DNA of 8,760 nucleotides from Dehalococcoidia bacterium CG2_30_46_19 (GTDB lineage: Bacteria > Chloroflexota > Dehalococcoidia > GIF9 > AB-539-J10). This document shows, in pieces, positions 1-7,240 of this stretch. Every line of letters begins with the position of its first letter. Position 1 is the first letter of the stretch. Under the pieces are notes generated by a model, which was not told the DNA's origin, ran no database searches, and saw nothing but the letters and a program-made list of their open reading frames with translations. The DNA lies in the NCBI GenBank assembly GCA_001872925.1, contig MNYD01000072.1:1-8760 (forward strand). The letters are read 5' to 3'. Made by a program: the position numbers and the translations under genes.

Positions 1-2
1 GT

Positions 3-554
3 GAGGCACTGGAGATTAAATTTAAGGGGAAGAACATTGCTGAAATTCTGGAGATGACTGTGGATGAAGCTCTGGAATATTTCGACCACTTCCCCCAGGT
101 TAAGCGGAAGCTGGAAACTCTCAGGGATGTTGGTCTGGGGTATATTTGTTTGGGGCAGCCAGCACCTACCCTTTCTGGTGGTGAGGCGCAGCGGGTGAAA
201 TTAGCTACTGAGCTCTCCCGTCGTTCCACGGGCAAAACGCTCTATATACTTGATGAGCCAACTACCGGACTTTCCTTCCCCGATGTTGCCGCTCTTCTTC
301 AAGTGCTGCAGCGGTTGGTTGATTACGGCAACACGGTCATCATTATTGAGCACCATCTGGATGTAATTAAAAACACTGACTGGGTTATTGACCTCGGTCC
401 CGGAGCTGGTGACGAAGGAGGCTATATTATAGCTACTGGCACACCGGAGGAAATAGCCGGGGTAGAGGGCTCCTTTACTGGTAATTATCTTCGTGGTATA
501 TTATCATCGGTGTATCACCACGAGCGAGCCAGGGCAAATTCAGTTAAGCTATGA
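3..554 (+). CDS. uvrA: UvrA, excinuclease ABC subunit A (C-terminal part, 5' end outside window)
   Basis: UvrA is the cytosolic ATPase that finds bulky DNA lesions and loads UvrB in nucleotide excision repair. Only the last 183 residues are present; the frame is open back to base 3, so the ATG at 54 is internal. The second ABC ATPase domain is clear: the stretch after the zinc-finger region (ALEIKFKGKNIAEILEM), the signature LSGGEAQR at fragment residues 57-64, Walker B LYILDEPTTGL from residue 80, and the H-loop EHH with its histidine near residue 117. The ending DLGPGAGDEGG followed by ATGTPEEIA is typical of the family. Two details differ from the form I know best: the D-loop reads GLSF where GLHF is usual, and the H-loop reads EHH where EHN is usual. 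The stop overlaps the next start (ATGA, 551-554). Identification is near certain. Confidence 0.97.
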   Translation, partial: EALEIKFKGKNIAEILEMTVDEALEYFDHFPQVKRKLETLRDVGLGYICLGQPAPTLSGGEAQRVKLATELSRRSTGKTLYILDEPTTGLSFPDVAALLQVLQRLVDYGNTVIIIEHHLDVIKNTDWVIDLGPGAGDEGGYIIATGTPEEIAGVEGSFTGNYLRGILSSVYHHERARANSVKL

Positions 555-1099
555 ACAGGGAAGAGATTCTGAATTCGGTCAGAGCTAATGTTCAAGATGG
601 GAACACCGTGAAACATATGCTGGCTACCGAAGCGGTCATGCGAGCCCTGGCAAAAAGGCTAGGTGAAGATGAAGAGGAGTGGGGACTTACTGGGCTGCTG
701 CACGATATAGACACGGAGCTGGTTGAAAATGACCTTAATACTCACGGTAAGTTAGGGGCCGACATTGCCAGGGAGCTCGGGGCTACTGAGGAAATGGCTC
801 ATGCTATACTATGTCACAATGAAGCTCTCGGCGTTTCCAGGAAAATGAAGCTGGATAAAGGGCTCTTCTGTGTTGACCCCCTAACCGGGCTCATCACTGC
901 CTCTGCTTTAGTTCGTCCTGATAAGCTGGCTGGACTGACCACTAAATCGGTGATGAAACACTTTCGCCAGCCAAGATTTGCTGCTGGAGCTAACCGAGAA
1001 CAAATTGCTCAATGCAGCGAGCTCGGCCTTGAGCTGGAGGAATTCATCACTTTGGGCATTGAGGCAATGAAGGGCATCTCCTCAGAGCTGGGATTGTAA
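551..1099 (+). CDS. HD-domain (HDIG-type) phosphohydrolase, 182 aa
   Basis: This is a small soluble HD-superfamily metal-dependent phosphohydrolase of the stand-alone HDIG type; the natural substrate of such proteins is mostly unknown. Candidate metal ligands are in order: H22 (in KHM), the H51-D52 pair in GLLHDID, H65, H89 in AILCHNE, and D109 in VDPLTGLI. The region after it (ALVRPDKL, then FAAGANREQI) is also typical of this family, and the length of about 180 residues is normal. There is no signal peptide or membrane segment. The ATG overlaps the uvrA stop by 4 bases and there is only a poor Shine-Dalgarno sequence, so translation probably depends on ribosomes finishing uvrA. A role in repair or nucleotide clean-up is possible from the coupling but is not shown. 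The family call is strong; the function is unknown. Confidence 0.9.
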   Translation: MNREEILNSVRANVQDGNTVKHMLATEAVMRALAKRLGEDEEEWGLTGLLHDIDTELVENDLNTHGKLGADIARELGATEEMAHAILCHNEALGVSRKMKLDKGLFCVDPLTGLITASALVRPDKLAGLTTKSVMKHFRQPRFAAGANREQIAQCSELGLELEEFITLGIEAMKGISSELGL

Positions 1100-1140
1100 T
1101 ATCGCTGTCTTCCATAATAATTAAAGCAAGTCGGGCTCCC

Positions 1141-1920
1141 ATGGGAAAATCGGAAATTGTGTATCTTGCCTTAATTCCTCTGGCTGTCCCTGAAACAAGT
1201 CTCGTAGGAAAAGTAGCCGACATTATCGGGAAAGACCCTTACGGGACAAGGCTTCTCCTTGCCGGGAAGGTACCCAGGATAGTTGCTTATTACGATAGCA
1301 AGCAGATGGCCGAGTCAGTCACCCAGGAGCTAAGGGATTTAGGACTTCTGCCGATTTTGTGCACAGATTCAGAGCTTTGCTGCTCTTCGGAAGGTTTTAT
1401 CGCACACACTCTGGAATTGGAACAGGGGTACGCTCTATTCTACGACCGAGGCGGGCAAAAACGGGAGATGAAATCCGAGGACGTTTTCTTGATTATCAAG
1501 GGCGGAAGGGAAACTTATGTAGTCAAGGAGAAGACTGAAACCACCAAGAAGTTTAGCCTGAGTAGGACTGTCTTAATGGGTGGGATACCTATGTGGCGCA
1601 CGGAAAAGAAACAAGTCAAGGGGATGTCCCCGACAACGGAATATTTTGCCCGACTTTATACCCGAGAATCATCGGAGCCTGTGGTGGAGATATTCCACAC
1701 GCAGATGGATTATTCATTCTTAAAAGGGGAAATGGCTTCTTCGTCCCTGGCAAATTTTAATATCGTGGTTACCAAGCTGCAACAGGCATTTCCTGGAGCG
1801 ATTTTTGATGACAATTTGATGCGTGCCTCGATAAAGCAGCCTTACACACCCAGCGCTGTCGACGATGCTGAAATCAACTGCAAACTCCTCTACTTACAAT
1901 ATCTAGCTGTGAAGCCATAG
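1141..1920 (+). CDS. Conserved-looking hypothetical protein, 259 aa, function unknown
   Basis: I do not recognise a named family. The product is soluble, with no signal peptide or transmembrane segment. The N-terminal third (residues about 5-77) alternates hydrophobic strands and helices: VYLALIPLAVP, then GKDPYGTRLLLAGKVPRIVAYY, then LRDLGLLPILCTDSEL. This suggests a small alpha/beta domain. The middle (about 85-150) is charged and strand-rich with a lysine-rich stretch. The C-terminal part (about 165-259) contains VEIFHTQMDYSFLKGEM and looks like a second folded domain. Cysteines at 74, 80 and 81 are not spaced as a zinc finger. Codon use and the regular alternation of hydrophobic residues support a real gene. 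It follows the HD gene by 41 bases without a visible terminator, so it may belong to the uvrA transcript. The ATG at 1141 has only a weak ribosome site, and the frame is open upstream without a better start. Confidence 0.75.
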   Translation: MGKSEIVYLALIPLAVPETSLVGKVADIIGKDPYGTRLLLAGKVPRIVAYYDSKQMAESVTQELRDLGLLPILCTDSELCCSSEGFIAHTLELEQGYALFYDRGGQKREMKSEDVFLIIKGGRETYVVKEKTETTKKFSLSRTVLMGGIPMWRTEKKQVKGMSPTTEYFARLYTRESSEPVVEIFHTQMDYSFLKGEMASSSLANFNIVVTKLQQAFPGAIFDDNLMRASIKQPYTPSAVDDAEINCKLLYLQYLAVKP

Positions 1921-1960
1921 ATGCCAGAAGTTTTCTTCATTTAGCCTCTGTCGTGAATAT

Positions 1961-1989
1961 TTAACAAGCTAGCGTTTTGTTACTATAAA
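1961..1989 (+). promoter_or_regulatory. Candidate sigma70-type promoter for the MFS transporter gene
   Basis: TTAACA (1961-1966) and TATAAA (1984-1989) are separated by exactly 17 bases. Each matches five of six consensus positions. Transcription would start near 1996 and give a leader of about 44 bases. The site lies in the 119-base gap between two same-strand genes, which suggests the transporter is a separate transcription unit. No start mapping is available. Confidence 0.5.
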
Positions 1990-2039
1990 GGAGTCTCAAA
2001 GAGGTGTAGCGGCTATCTTAGGAGATTAAGGTTTATAGG

Positions 2040-3266
2040 ATGGTAGAGCAGAGATGGGCATACAGGCGACATATGCTTGTCTATTTTTGTTTGATAAATT
2101 GCTTCGTCAACGGCTTAAACGTAGGTGTGGTGCCTCCTCTTTTCCCTGAGATTGCTGCCGAATTAAGCTTGACACATACTCAGATAGGAATTATCTGGGG
2201 CTCATGGTTTCTGGGGATGATGTTATTCTCGCTTATAGGCGGCGCTATGGCTGATCGCTTTGGAGTGAAAAGAGTGATAGCGGGGGCGCTTATTTTTTCA
2301 GCCGTATTCTGTGCTCTGCGCGGATTTATGCCCGGGTTCCGGGGATTGACGGTGACTATGTTCTTGTTTGGTGTGTCTCTGGCTTTCGTTGAGCCTAATC
2401 TAACAAAGGGTATTGGCCTGTGGTTCGGGAGAATGGAGCTGGGGCGGGTTAGCGGGATACTTCTGGTAGCATTTAGCGCGGGGCAGCTTCTGGGCAATAT
2501 GACGGGTGCCTCGCTATTATCTCCGCTACTCGGTGGGTGGAGACCAACCATGTGGTTGACCGGAGCTGTTGCCGTGGTACTCCTTGTCATGTGGCTTGCT
2601 GGAGCTAGAGAGCGACCGGAAGAGGAAATTATGGCTGAAGGTGCAGTACCACAGCCCCGAATTTTGGAGAGTCTGAGGGGCATCATCAGGATTAAGGACC
2701 TCTATTTTGTATGTTTGATGGAATTTTCAGTTGTTGGGAGTTTTCTTGCTTTCCAGGGTTTTTTGCCAACTATGCTGGTTGAAAAAAGGGAGGTTACTGC
2801 TGCAACAGCCGGGCTTCTTGTTGGACTTACTGTGCTGACTAGCGGTGTCTTTAATGTTGTGGGGCCATCTGTGTCGGACAGGTTCGGTGTCAGGAAGCCC
2901 TTTGTGTGGCCTTTTTTACTGCTAGGCACCGTAGGTATGTCCATGGTAGCCTTTTTTATAGGTGGAGCCTTGATTGCTGTGCTGATTTTAATTGGCGTAG
3001 GTGCAGGAGTTACCGTTCCCCTGTTTAGAACCATCGTCCTGGAAATGCAGGATATTGATCCCTCTTATATGGGCTCTGCAATTGGCCTCGTTTTCACGCT
3101 AAACCGCCTTGGCGCATTTATCCTGCCTATCGCTATGGGGATAGTCATAGACATTAGCCATCTGTTTTGGCCAGCATTCCTGTTGCTCGGAGTATTGAAC
3201 CTTATAGCTGTGAAGCTGTGTTTAGCGATAAAGGAAACAGGACTGCGGGCTAAGCGAGTATCCTGA
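2040..3266 (+). CDS. Major facilitator superfamily (MFS) transporter, 12 TM
   Basis: This is a cytoplasmic-membrane secondary transporter of the MFS, 408 residues long, which is the normal size. Twelve hydrophobic segments can be read at roughly 13-33, 47-70, 78-96, 101-122, 137-157, 169-187, 220-243, 255-276, 288-307, 311-331, 345-370 and 375-396, with a cytoplasmic middle loop at about 188-218. The family loop motif between TM2 and TM3 is GGAMADRFGVKR (67-78). Its echo in the second half is GPSVSDRFGVRK (275-286), showing the internal duplication. The start ATG is preceded by AGGAG at 2020-2024, a rather long 15 bases away; the ATG at 2073 is an alternative start. The substrate cannot be told from the sequence. 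An organic anion or small metabolite is possible, and drug efflux is not excluded. Neighbours give no clear link, and it seems to be transcribed alone. Confidence 0.9.
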   Translation: MVEQRWAYRRHMLVYFCLINCFVNGLNVGVVPPLFPEIAAELSLTHTQIGIIWGSWFLGMMLFSLIGGAMADRFGVKRVIAGALIFSAVFCALRGFMPGFRGLTVTMFLFGVSLAFVEPNLTKGIGLWFGRMELGRVSGILLVAFSAGQLLGNMTGASLLSPLLGGWRPTMWLTGAVAVVLLVMWLAGARERPEEEIMAEGAVPQPRILESLRGIIRIKDLYFVCLMEFSVVGSFLAFQGFLPTMLVEKREVTAATAGLLVGLTVLTSGVFNVVGPSVSDRFGVRKPFVWPFLLLGTVGMSMVAFFIGGALIAVLILIGVGAGVTVPLFRTIVLEMQDIDPSYMGSAIGLVFTLNRLGAFILPIAMGIVIDISHLFWPAFLLLGVLNLIAVKLCLAIKETGLRAKRVS

Positions 3267-3357
3267 ACCGGAGGCGGTAGGGTCGATCACGCTGGGTGCC
3301 TTTTGCTCTCTAGCAACAATAGGTTTAAGCTGGTCTCTCTAGCCCAAATTCGACAAC

Positions 3358-3387
3358 TTGACCCACTGACTTATATTCTGATACAAC
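3358..3387 (+). promoter_or_regulatory. Candidate promoter for the aminotransferase-BKACE-permease operon
   Basis: TTGACC (3358-3363, five of six) is followed after 18 bases by TACAAC (3382-3387, four of six). The latter is preceded by TG at 3379-3380, an extended -10 arrangement. It sits in the 228-base gap before the aminotransferase gene and would give a leader of about 100 bases. The extended -10 compensates for the weak hexamer. This is a prediction by eye only. Confidence 0.4.
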
Positions 3388-3478
3388 CTATGTTACAGTT
3401 ATGAAATCAAAGCCATTGTAGCGCATGTTTCGGAGAGTCAGATACTGAAGTAAATGTGGCGTTGGGTGCCAGGATAGA

Positions 3479-3483
3479 AGGAG
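3479..3483 (+). promoter_or_regulatory. Ribosome binding site that decides the aminotransferase start
   Basis: AGGAG lies 11 bases before the ATG at 3495 and favours that codon. The frame is also open from a GTG at 3456, which has a poorer site in front of it and would add 13 residues (MALGARIEGENGK) that do not look like part of the fold. Confidence 0.5.
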
Positions 3484-3494
3484 AAAATGGAAAG

Positions 3495-4853
3495 ATGGGA
3501 ATACCACAACTAACTGCTGAGAAATACAATAAAATCCTCGCTGACTACGAAAAGAAAACTCCAAAATCTAAGAAGCTTTACAAGGAAGCAAATAGGTACA
3601 TTTCGCCATCGGGGGCTCCGGCTTATATGATCTGGCACAGGCCGTATCCTTTCTTTGTTAAGAAGGCTGAGGGATCAAGGGTCTTCGATGTCGACGATAA
3701 TGAGTATGTAGACTTATTCATGGATCAAGGAATCTCCATAATTGGTCACAATCCACCCAGGGTCAGGGAAAGTATAGCTAGAACCATGGATAAGTATGGT
3801 GTCCATCTGGAACTTTGTGAAGAGTTAGCAACTGAATGGGCAAAAAAGGTAAACAAACATTTTCCCTCCTGTAAAAGAATAAAGATTGTTAATTCCGGTA
3901 ATGAGGCAACAGCATTAGCAGTTCAAATAGCAAGGGCTTACACCGGGAGGGATAAGGTTATCAAATTTCAAGGGCATCATCATGGCTGGAACGCAGTGCT
4001 ATCCTATGATGGATTAGTAGCGGGGTCAGGGACTTTGTTTACTAAAGGGATTCCAGAAAACCATTGGGAGAATCTTATAGCATTGCCGATAAATGATGTA
4101 GATAAATTAAAAGGCGCCATCAAGGAAAACAAAGATGAGATTGCTGCTGTGATTATGGAGCCTATGGGTGCAACAACAGGTGGGCCACCATTTCAAGAAG
4201 GTTTTCAAAAAGAGGTCAGAGAATTGACTGAAGAAAATGACATTCTGTTAATCTTCGATGAAGTAGTTACTGCATTTAGGGTCGCTCTTGGGGGGGCCCA
4301 AGAAGTTCTTGGGATAACACCTGATATTACCGTTTTTGGGAAGGCTGTAGGTGGTGGCATACCAATCGGAGCTGTTGGAGGAAGCGAGGATATAATGGGA
4401 GTACTTTGTGTCTTAGACTCGAAGGCTGATTGCTTCGGTTTAGATCGTATATTTCCAATGGGCTCTTTTTGTGCACAGCCTCTCGCTATGGCAGCAGGCA
4501 TAGCGACGATAGAAGAGCTTGAACAGGGAGATTACATTAGGAACTCAATCTTAAGAGCAGAAGAATTGACTGAAGGAATAAATGAAGTTGCAAAAGCTCT
4601 TAAAGCAGATTTTTCGGCATATAATATCTATTCCATAGTTCACTTTGGCTTGGCGGAAAAAATAAAATCCGACTTGAGCAACGCTCTTGACTGGCTTGAG
4701 TTTAATCAAATGGTCAGGCTCATCCTTCTTCTTAACGACCCAGGCGTGGTAACACTACCCGGCCATGTATATATGTCCGGGGTACATACCAAGGAAGACA
4801 TCGACACCGCTATTTTAGCATTTGAAAATTGCTTAAAGGTTTATAAGGAGTAA
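3495..4853 (+). CDS. Class III PLP aminotransferase, glutamate-1-semialdehyde 2,1-aminomutase-like
   Basis: This is a cytosolic fold-type I PLP enzyme, 452 residues from the preferred ATG (465 from a GTG at 3456). Numbered from the ATG, visible signatures are RVFDVDDNEYVDL (62-74), the cofactor-phosphate region NSGNEA (133-138), HHHGW (161-165), the pyridine-nitrogen aspartate D255 in LLIFDEVVTAFR, and the Schiff-base lysine K283 in VFGKAVGGGIPIGAVGG. The closest style is glutamate-1-semialdehyde aminomutase (compare its DEVMTGFRVA and LGKIIGGG motifs). However, this gene is not next to haem genes, and the usual GTLSGNP segment reads GSFCAQP here. Known relatives of the aminomutase include beta-amino acid aminotransferases such as the Variovorax beta-phenylalanine enzyme. 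With a BKACE gene 70 bases downstream, I infer transamination of an amino acid, perhaps a beta-amino acid, to a keto acid. An aminomutase or racemase activity is the alternative. Confidence 0.88.
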   Translation: MGIPQLTAEKYNKILADYEKKTPKSKKLYKEANRYISPSGAPAYMIWHRPYPFFVKKAEGSRVFDVDDNEYVDLFMDQGISIIGHNPPRVRESIARTMDKYGVHLELCEELATEWAKKVNKHFPSCKRIKIVNSGNEATALAVQIARAYTGRDKVIKFQGHHHGWNAVLSYDGLVAGSGTLFTKGIPENHWENLIALPINDVDKLKGAIKENKDEIAAVIMEPMGATTGGPPFQEGFQKEVRELTEENDILLIFDEVVTAFRVALGGAQEVLGITPDITVFGKAVGGGIPIGAVGGSEDIMGVLCVLDSKADCFGLDRIFPMGSFCAQPLAMAAGIATIEELEQGDYIRNSILRAEELTEGINEVAKALKADFSAYNIYSIVHFGLAEKIKSDLSNALDWLEFNQMVRLILLLNDPGVVTLPGHVYMSGVHTKEDIDTAILAFENCLKVYKE

Positions 4854-4923
4854 TTAATGACAAGTGATTTGTGATACCAAATTCAAAATTATAAATTACA
4901 TTATGAAAGCAGGGAATTATTAA

Positions 4924-5814
4924 ATGGAAGAAAAGGTCATTGTTACAGTAGCACCCGTTGGGGCATTAACGTTTCTTGAAAAGGCACCGTATTTGCCCAC
5001 AAGCCCTGAGGAGATAGCCCAAGAGGCATACAGGTCTTACCAGGCCGGGGCATCTATTGTCCACATACACTCAAGGGACGAAAAAACAAAATTGGCTACC
5101 CCTGATTTAAAGGTATACAACGAGATAGTCAGGCGAATTAGGGAAAAATGCGATATGATAATACAAATCGGCGGTGGAATAGGGGCTTGGTATGACCCGG
5201 TAACAAACAAACCGGTTGTTGCATCAGACGAACAGAAACTGGCTTTACTGAATATAGAACCAGAGCCAGACATGCTTACTGTGAACCTAGGTACATTCGA
5301 CTTTATACTTCCTGGCTATGGTTATCAGACCTTTGATAATACGCCAGATTTTCAGAGGAAAGTTATCAAGGGCATTATTGAAAAAAAATGGGGCATGGAA
5401 TTTGAAATCTATGATGTAAGCCACTTACACAATGCTCTTCGTCTGGCAGAGGAAGGGGTTTTTGATAAAGATATGCATTTTGATTTGGACTATGTGATGG
5501 GTGTAGCTGGAGGCATGCCAGCAACTCCGAGGCAACTGCTATATATGTTTGAAGAAGGGAAACGGTTATTCCCAAAGGCAAAAGTAGCAGTGCTAGGACT
5601 TGGTAGATACGAATTCCCGATGGTCACCCTGGGTATGATTTTAGGGTGTGATATTATACGTGTGGGTCTAGAAGATAATATTTACCTTTCTAAAGGTGTG
5701 CCAGTGAAGAGTAATGCTGAGTTAGTTGAAAAAGCAGTTAGGATAGCTAAGGAATTAGGTCGGTATATAGCCACAGTAGACGAGGCTAAAGAGATTTTAG
5801 GCTTGCCACAATAA
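4924..5814 (+). CDS. Beta-keto acid cleavage enzyme (BKACE / Kce family, DUF849)
   Basis: This is a metal-dependent TIM-barrel enzyme of the family whose founding activity is 3-keto-5-aminohexanoate cleavage in lysine fermentation. Members condense a beta-keto acid with acetyl-CoA and split it into acetoacetate plus a new acyl-CoA. At 296 residues it is full length. The metal-binding pair H47 and H49 lies in ASIVHIHSRD, with the third ligand E250 in IIRVGLEDN. R246 and D251 match the catalytic arginine and aspartate (Arg226, Asp231 in the Cloacimonas enzyme, where the metal ligands are His46, His48 and Glu230). The N-terminal GAL (13-15) and the CD at 242-243 are less usual residues for the family as I recall it. 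AGGGA at 4911-4915 is a good ribosome site. It lies between an aminotransferase and an amino acid permease, so its substrate probably comes from an amino acid. It need not be lysine, because no other lysine-fermentation genes are present. Confidence 0.9.
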   Translation: MEEKVIVTVAPVGALTFLEKAPYLPTSPEEIAQEAYRSYQAGASIVHIHSRDEKTKLATPDLKVYNEIVRRIREKCDMIIQIGGGIGAWYDPVTNKPVVASDEQKLALLNIEPEPDMLTVNLGTFDFILPGYGYQTFDNTPDFQRKVIKGIIEKKWGMEFEIYDVSHLHNALRLAEEGVFDKDMHFDLDYVMGVAGGMPATPRQLLYMFEEGKRLFPKAKVAVLGLGRYEFPMVTLGMILGCDIIRVGLEDNIYLSKGVPVKSNAELVEKAVRIAKELGRYIATVDEAKEILGLPQ

Positions 5815-5855
5815 AAATTTAAACTTTTAGGATTGCTATTGCAAAGGGGGCTACT

Positions 5856-7199
5856 ATGGAAGAAGTTGGGTTAAAACGAGAAATTTCCATTCCTCATGGT
5901 GTACTTCTAGTTGTCGGTTTTGTTATCGGTGCAGCTGCATTTATACTCATCGGGCCACTGGCAGGTCAGACAGGTCCGGGATTATGGATAAGCTACTTAC
6001 TAGCTGCGATTCCAGCCCTATTTGTGGCTCTATTGTTTGCCCAGATGGGCACGGCATTCCCGGTAACAGGGGCTACTTACATTTGTGTTAGTAGAACTGT
6101 TTCACCTGTTTTAAGTCTTGTCATGGCTTGGGTCCTAATACTGGGGATATTCATTTTTAATATGCCTATGATGGCCTATGGCTTTGCACAATATCTTTCG
6201 ATAATGGTACCCGTTCCTTTGCTGCCTACAGCGATAATTATTGTAGTATTTTTTACAGTGTTAAACATCTTGGGCATTAAATGGATGATGTGGTTCCAGA
6301 GCATACTCACCGCCATAGCAATCGCAGCTTTATTAGTTTTCGGTTTTGGTGGAGCATTTCATGCGAATCCTGCGTATCAAACGCCACTATTGCCACTGGG
6401 CTTTAGTGCTGTAGTTATAGCAGCTATTCCAGCATTTATTATGTATAGCGGTTTAAATGGAATAACTGAATTAGCTGGTGAAATGAAGAATCCGAGGAGG
6501 GATGTGCCTCTTATTCTATTTATATCCTTATTTGTATTGACACTAATCTATATGGTCATAACTTACTCTCTTACAGGGCTAATGCCATGGCAAGTTTTAG
6601 GAGAAACAGAAGGGGCAGTAGCTGTGGCAGCAGGTACTTTCTTGCCAGCCTGGGGTGTTTACTTTATCGAGATCGGGGCATTGCTTGCGGCAGTAACTAC
6701 CATAAATGCTCTTCTAGCAGTTATATCCAGGGATGTTCTCGCTTTAGGTAGAGATTTGGTGTTCCCGTCGTTTTTTGCCAAAGTTAATAAGCGCTTTAAA
6801 ACACCAGACAGGGCTATCATCCTCCTCGGGGCTATATCAGTCGCCGGCGTCTTCATCGGAGAAACTATTGTGCGTTATGCCACCGTAGCAGCCCTTGCTT
6901 GTCTGCTTATGAGTTTAGTTGTAGCCATAGCAATTTTCCTCCTCCCACGCAGGATGAATGAGCGCTACAAGGCGTCTACGTTTAAGCTGAAAGGCGCCTG
7001 GCACTGGCTCATTACAATAGGAGGCGGATGTATTTTTGGAGGTCTTATTATCCTAGCTTCCATAGACGATCCACGCTCAGGCTTTTATTTCCTACTACTT
7101 ATTGTTACCGGAGTTATATACTACTACTCCCGTAGACGGTATCTACGAAATAAGGGAATATCTCTAGAAGACAGACTTAAGAAGGTGGAAGAGATCTAA
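5856..7199 (+). CDS. APC-superfamily amino acid permease, 12 TM
   Basis: This is a cytoplasmic-membrane amino acid/polyamine transporter, 447 residues, normal for the family. TM1 carries the broken-helix motif GFVIGAAAFILIG (21-33). The segment PVTGATYICVSR (69-80) corresponds to the usual GG-x-Y motif before TM3. The loop after TM6 has the hallmark ELAGEMKNPRRDVP (205-218). The loop after TM8 reads SRDVLALGRD (291-300) and continues to FKTPDRA. Further helices fall near 319-337, 341-363, 382-402 and 407-424, and the C-terminal tail is basic and charged. AAAGGGGG at 5843-5850 gives a strong ribosome site 5 bases before the ATG. The gene starts 41 bases after the BKACE stop, so all three genes are probably one operon. 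The permease most likely imports the amino acid that they degrade; the substrate is not identifiable, and exchange rather than uptake is possible. Confidence 0.92.
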   Translation: MEEVGLKREISIPHGVLLVVGFVIGAAAFILIGPLAGQTGPGLWISYLLAAIPALFVALLFAQMGTAFPVTGATYICVSRTVSPVLSLVMAWVLILGIFIFNMPMMAYGFAQYLSIMVPVPLLPTAIIIVVFFTVLNILGIKWMMWFQSILTAIAIAALLVFGFGGAFHANPAYQTPLLPLGFSAVVIAAIPAFIMYSGLNGITELAGEMKNPRRDVPLILFISLFVLTLIYMVITYSLTGLMPWQVLGETEGAVAVAAGTFLPAWGVYFIEIGALLAAVTTINALLAVISRDVLALGRDLVFPSFFAKVNKRFKTPDRAIILLGAISVAGVFIGETIVRYATVAALACLLMSLVVAIAIFLLPRRMNERYKASTFKLKGAWHWLITIGGGCIFGGLIILASIDDPRSGFYFLLLIVTGVIYYYSRRRYLRNKGISLEDRLKKVEEI

Positions 7200-7240
7200 A
7201 ATTTTATGGCAAGCTCTGTTTTTAATATCAATAGCGGCGT

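Noticed and set aside
2180..3034. Long open frames on the - strand opposite the MFS gene (2180-2686 and 2702-3034)
   Set aside because: They lie entirely inside a convincing MFS gene, are rich in Pro, Ser and Thr as expected of antisense shadows, and have no family motif.
3303..3316. Small hairpin ttgct / agcaa after the MFS gene as a terminator
   Set aside because: Only five pairs and no T tract follow; too weak to call.
3431..3460. Glycine-riboswitch-like words (ggagag, later actgaag) before the aminotransferase
   Set aside because: The segment is far too short for the aptamer and lacks the paired stems and second conserved block.
4205..5581. Antisense frames opposite the aminotransferase and BKACE genes
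   Set aside because: They are fully covered by genes with intact catalytic motifs, and their translations are low-complexity shadows.
4924..5814. Naming the BKACE gene kce (lysine fermentation)
   Set aside because: No other lysine-fermentation gene is present and the substrate range of the family is broad, so the specific symbol is not justified.
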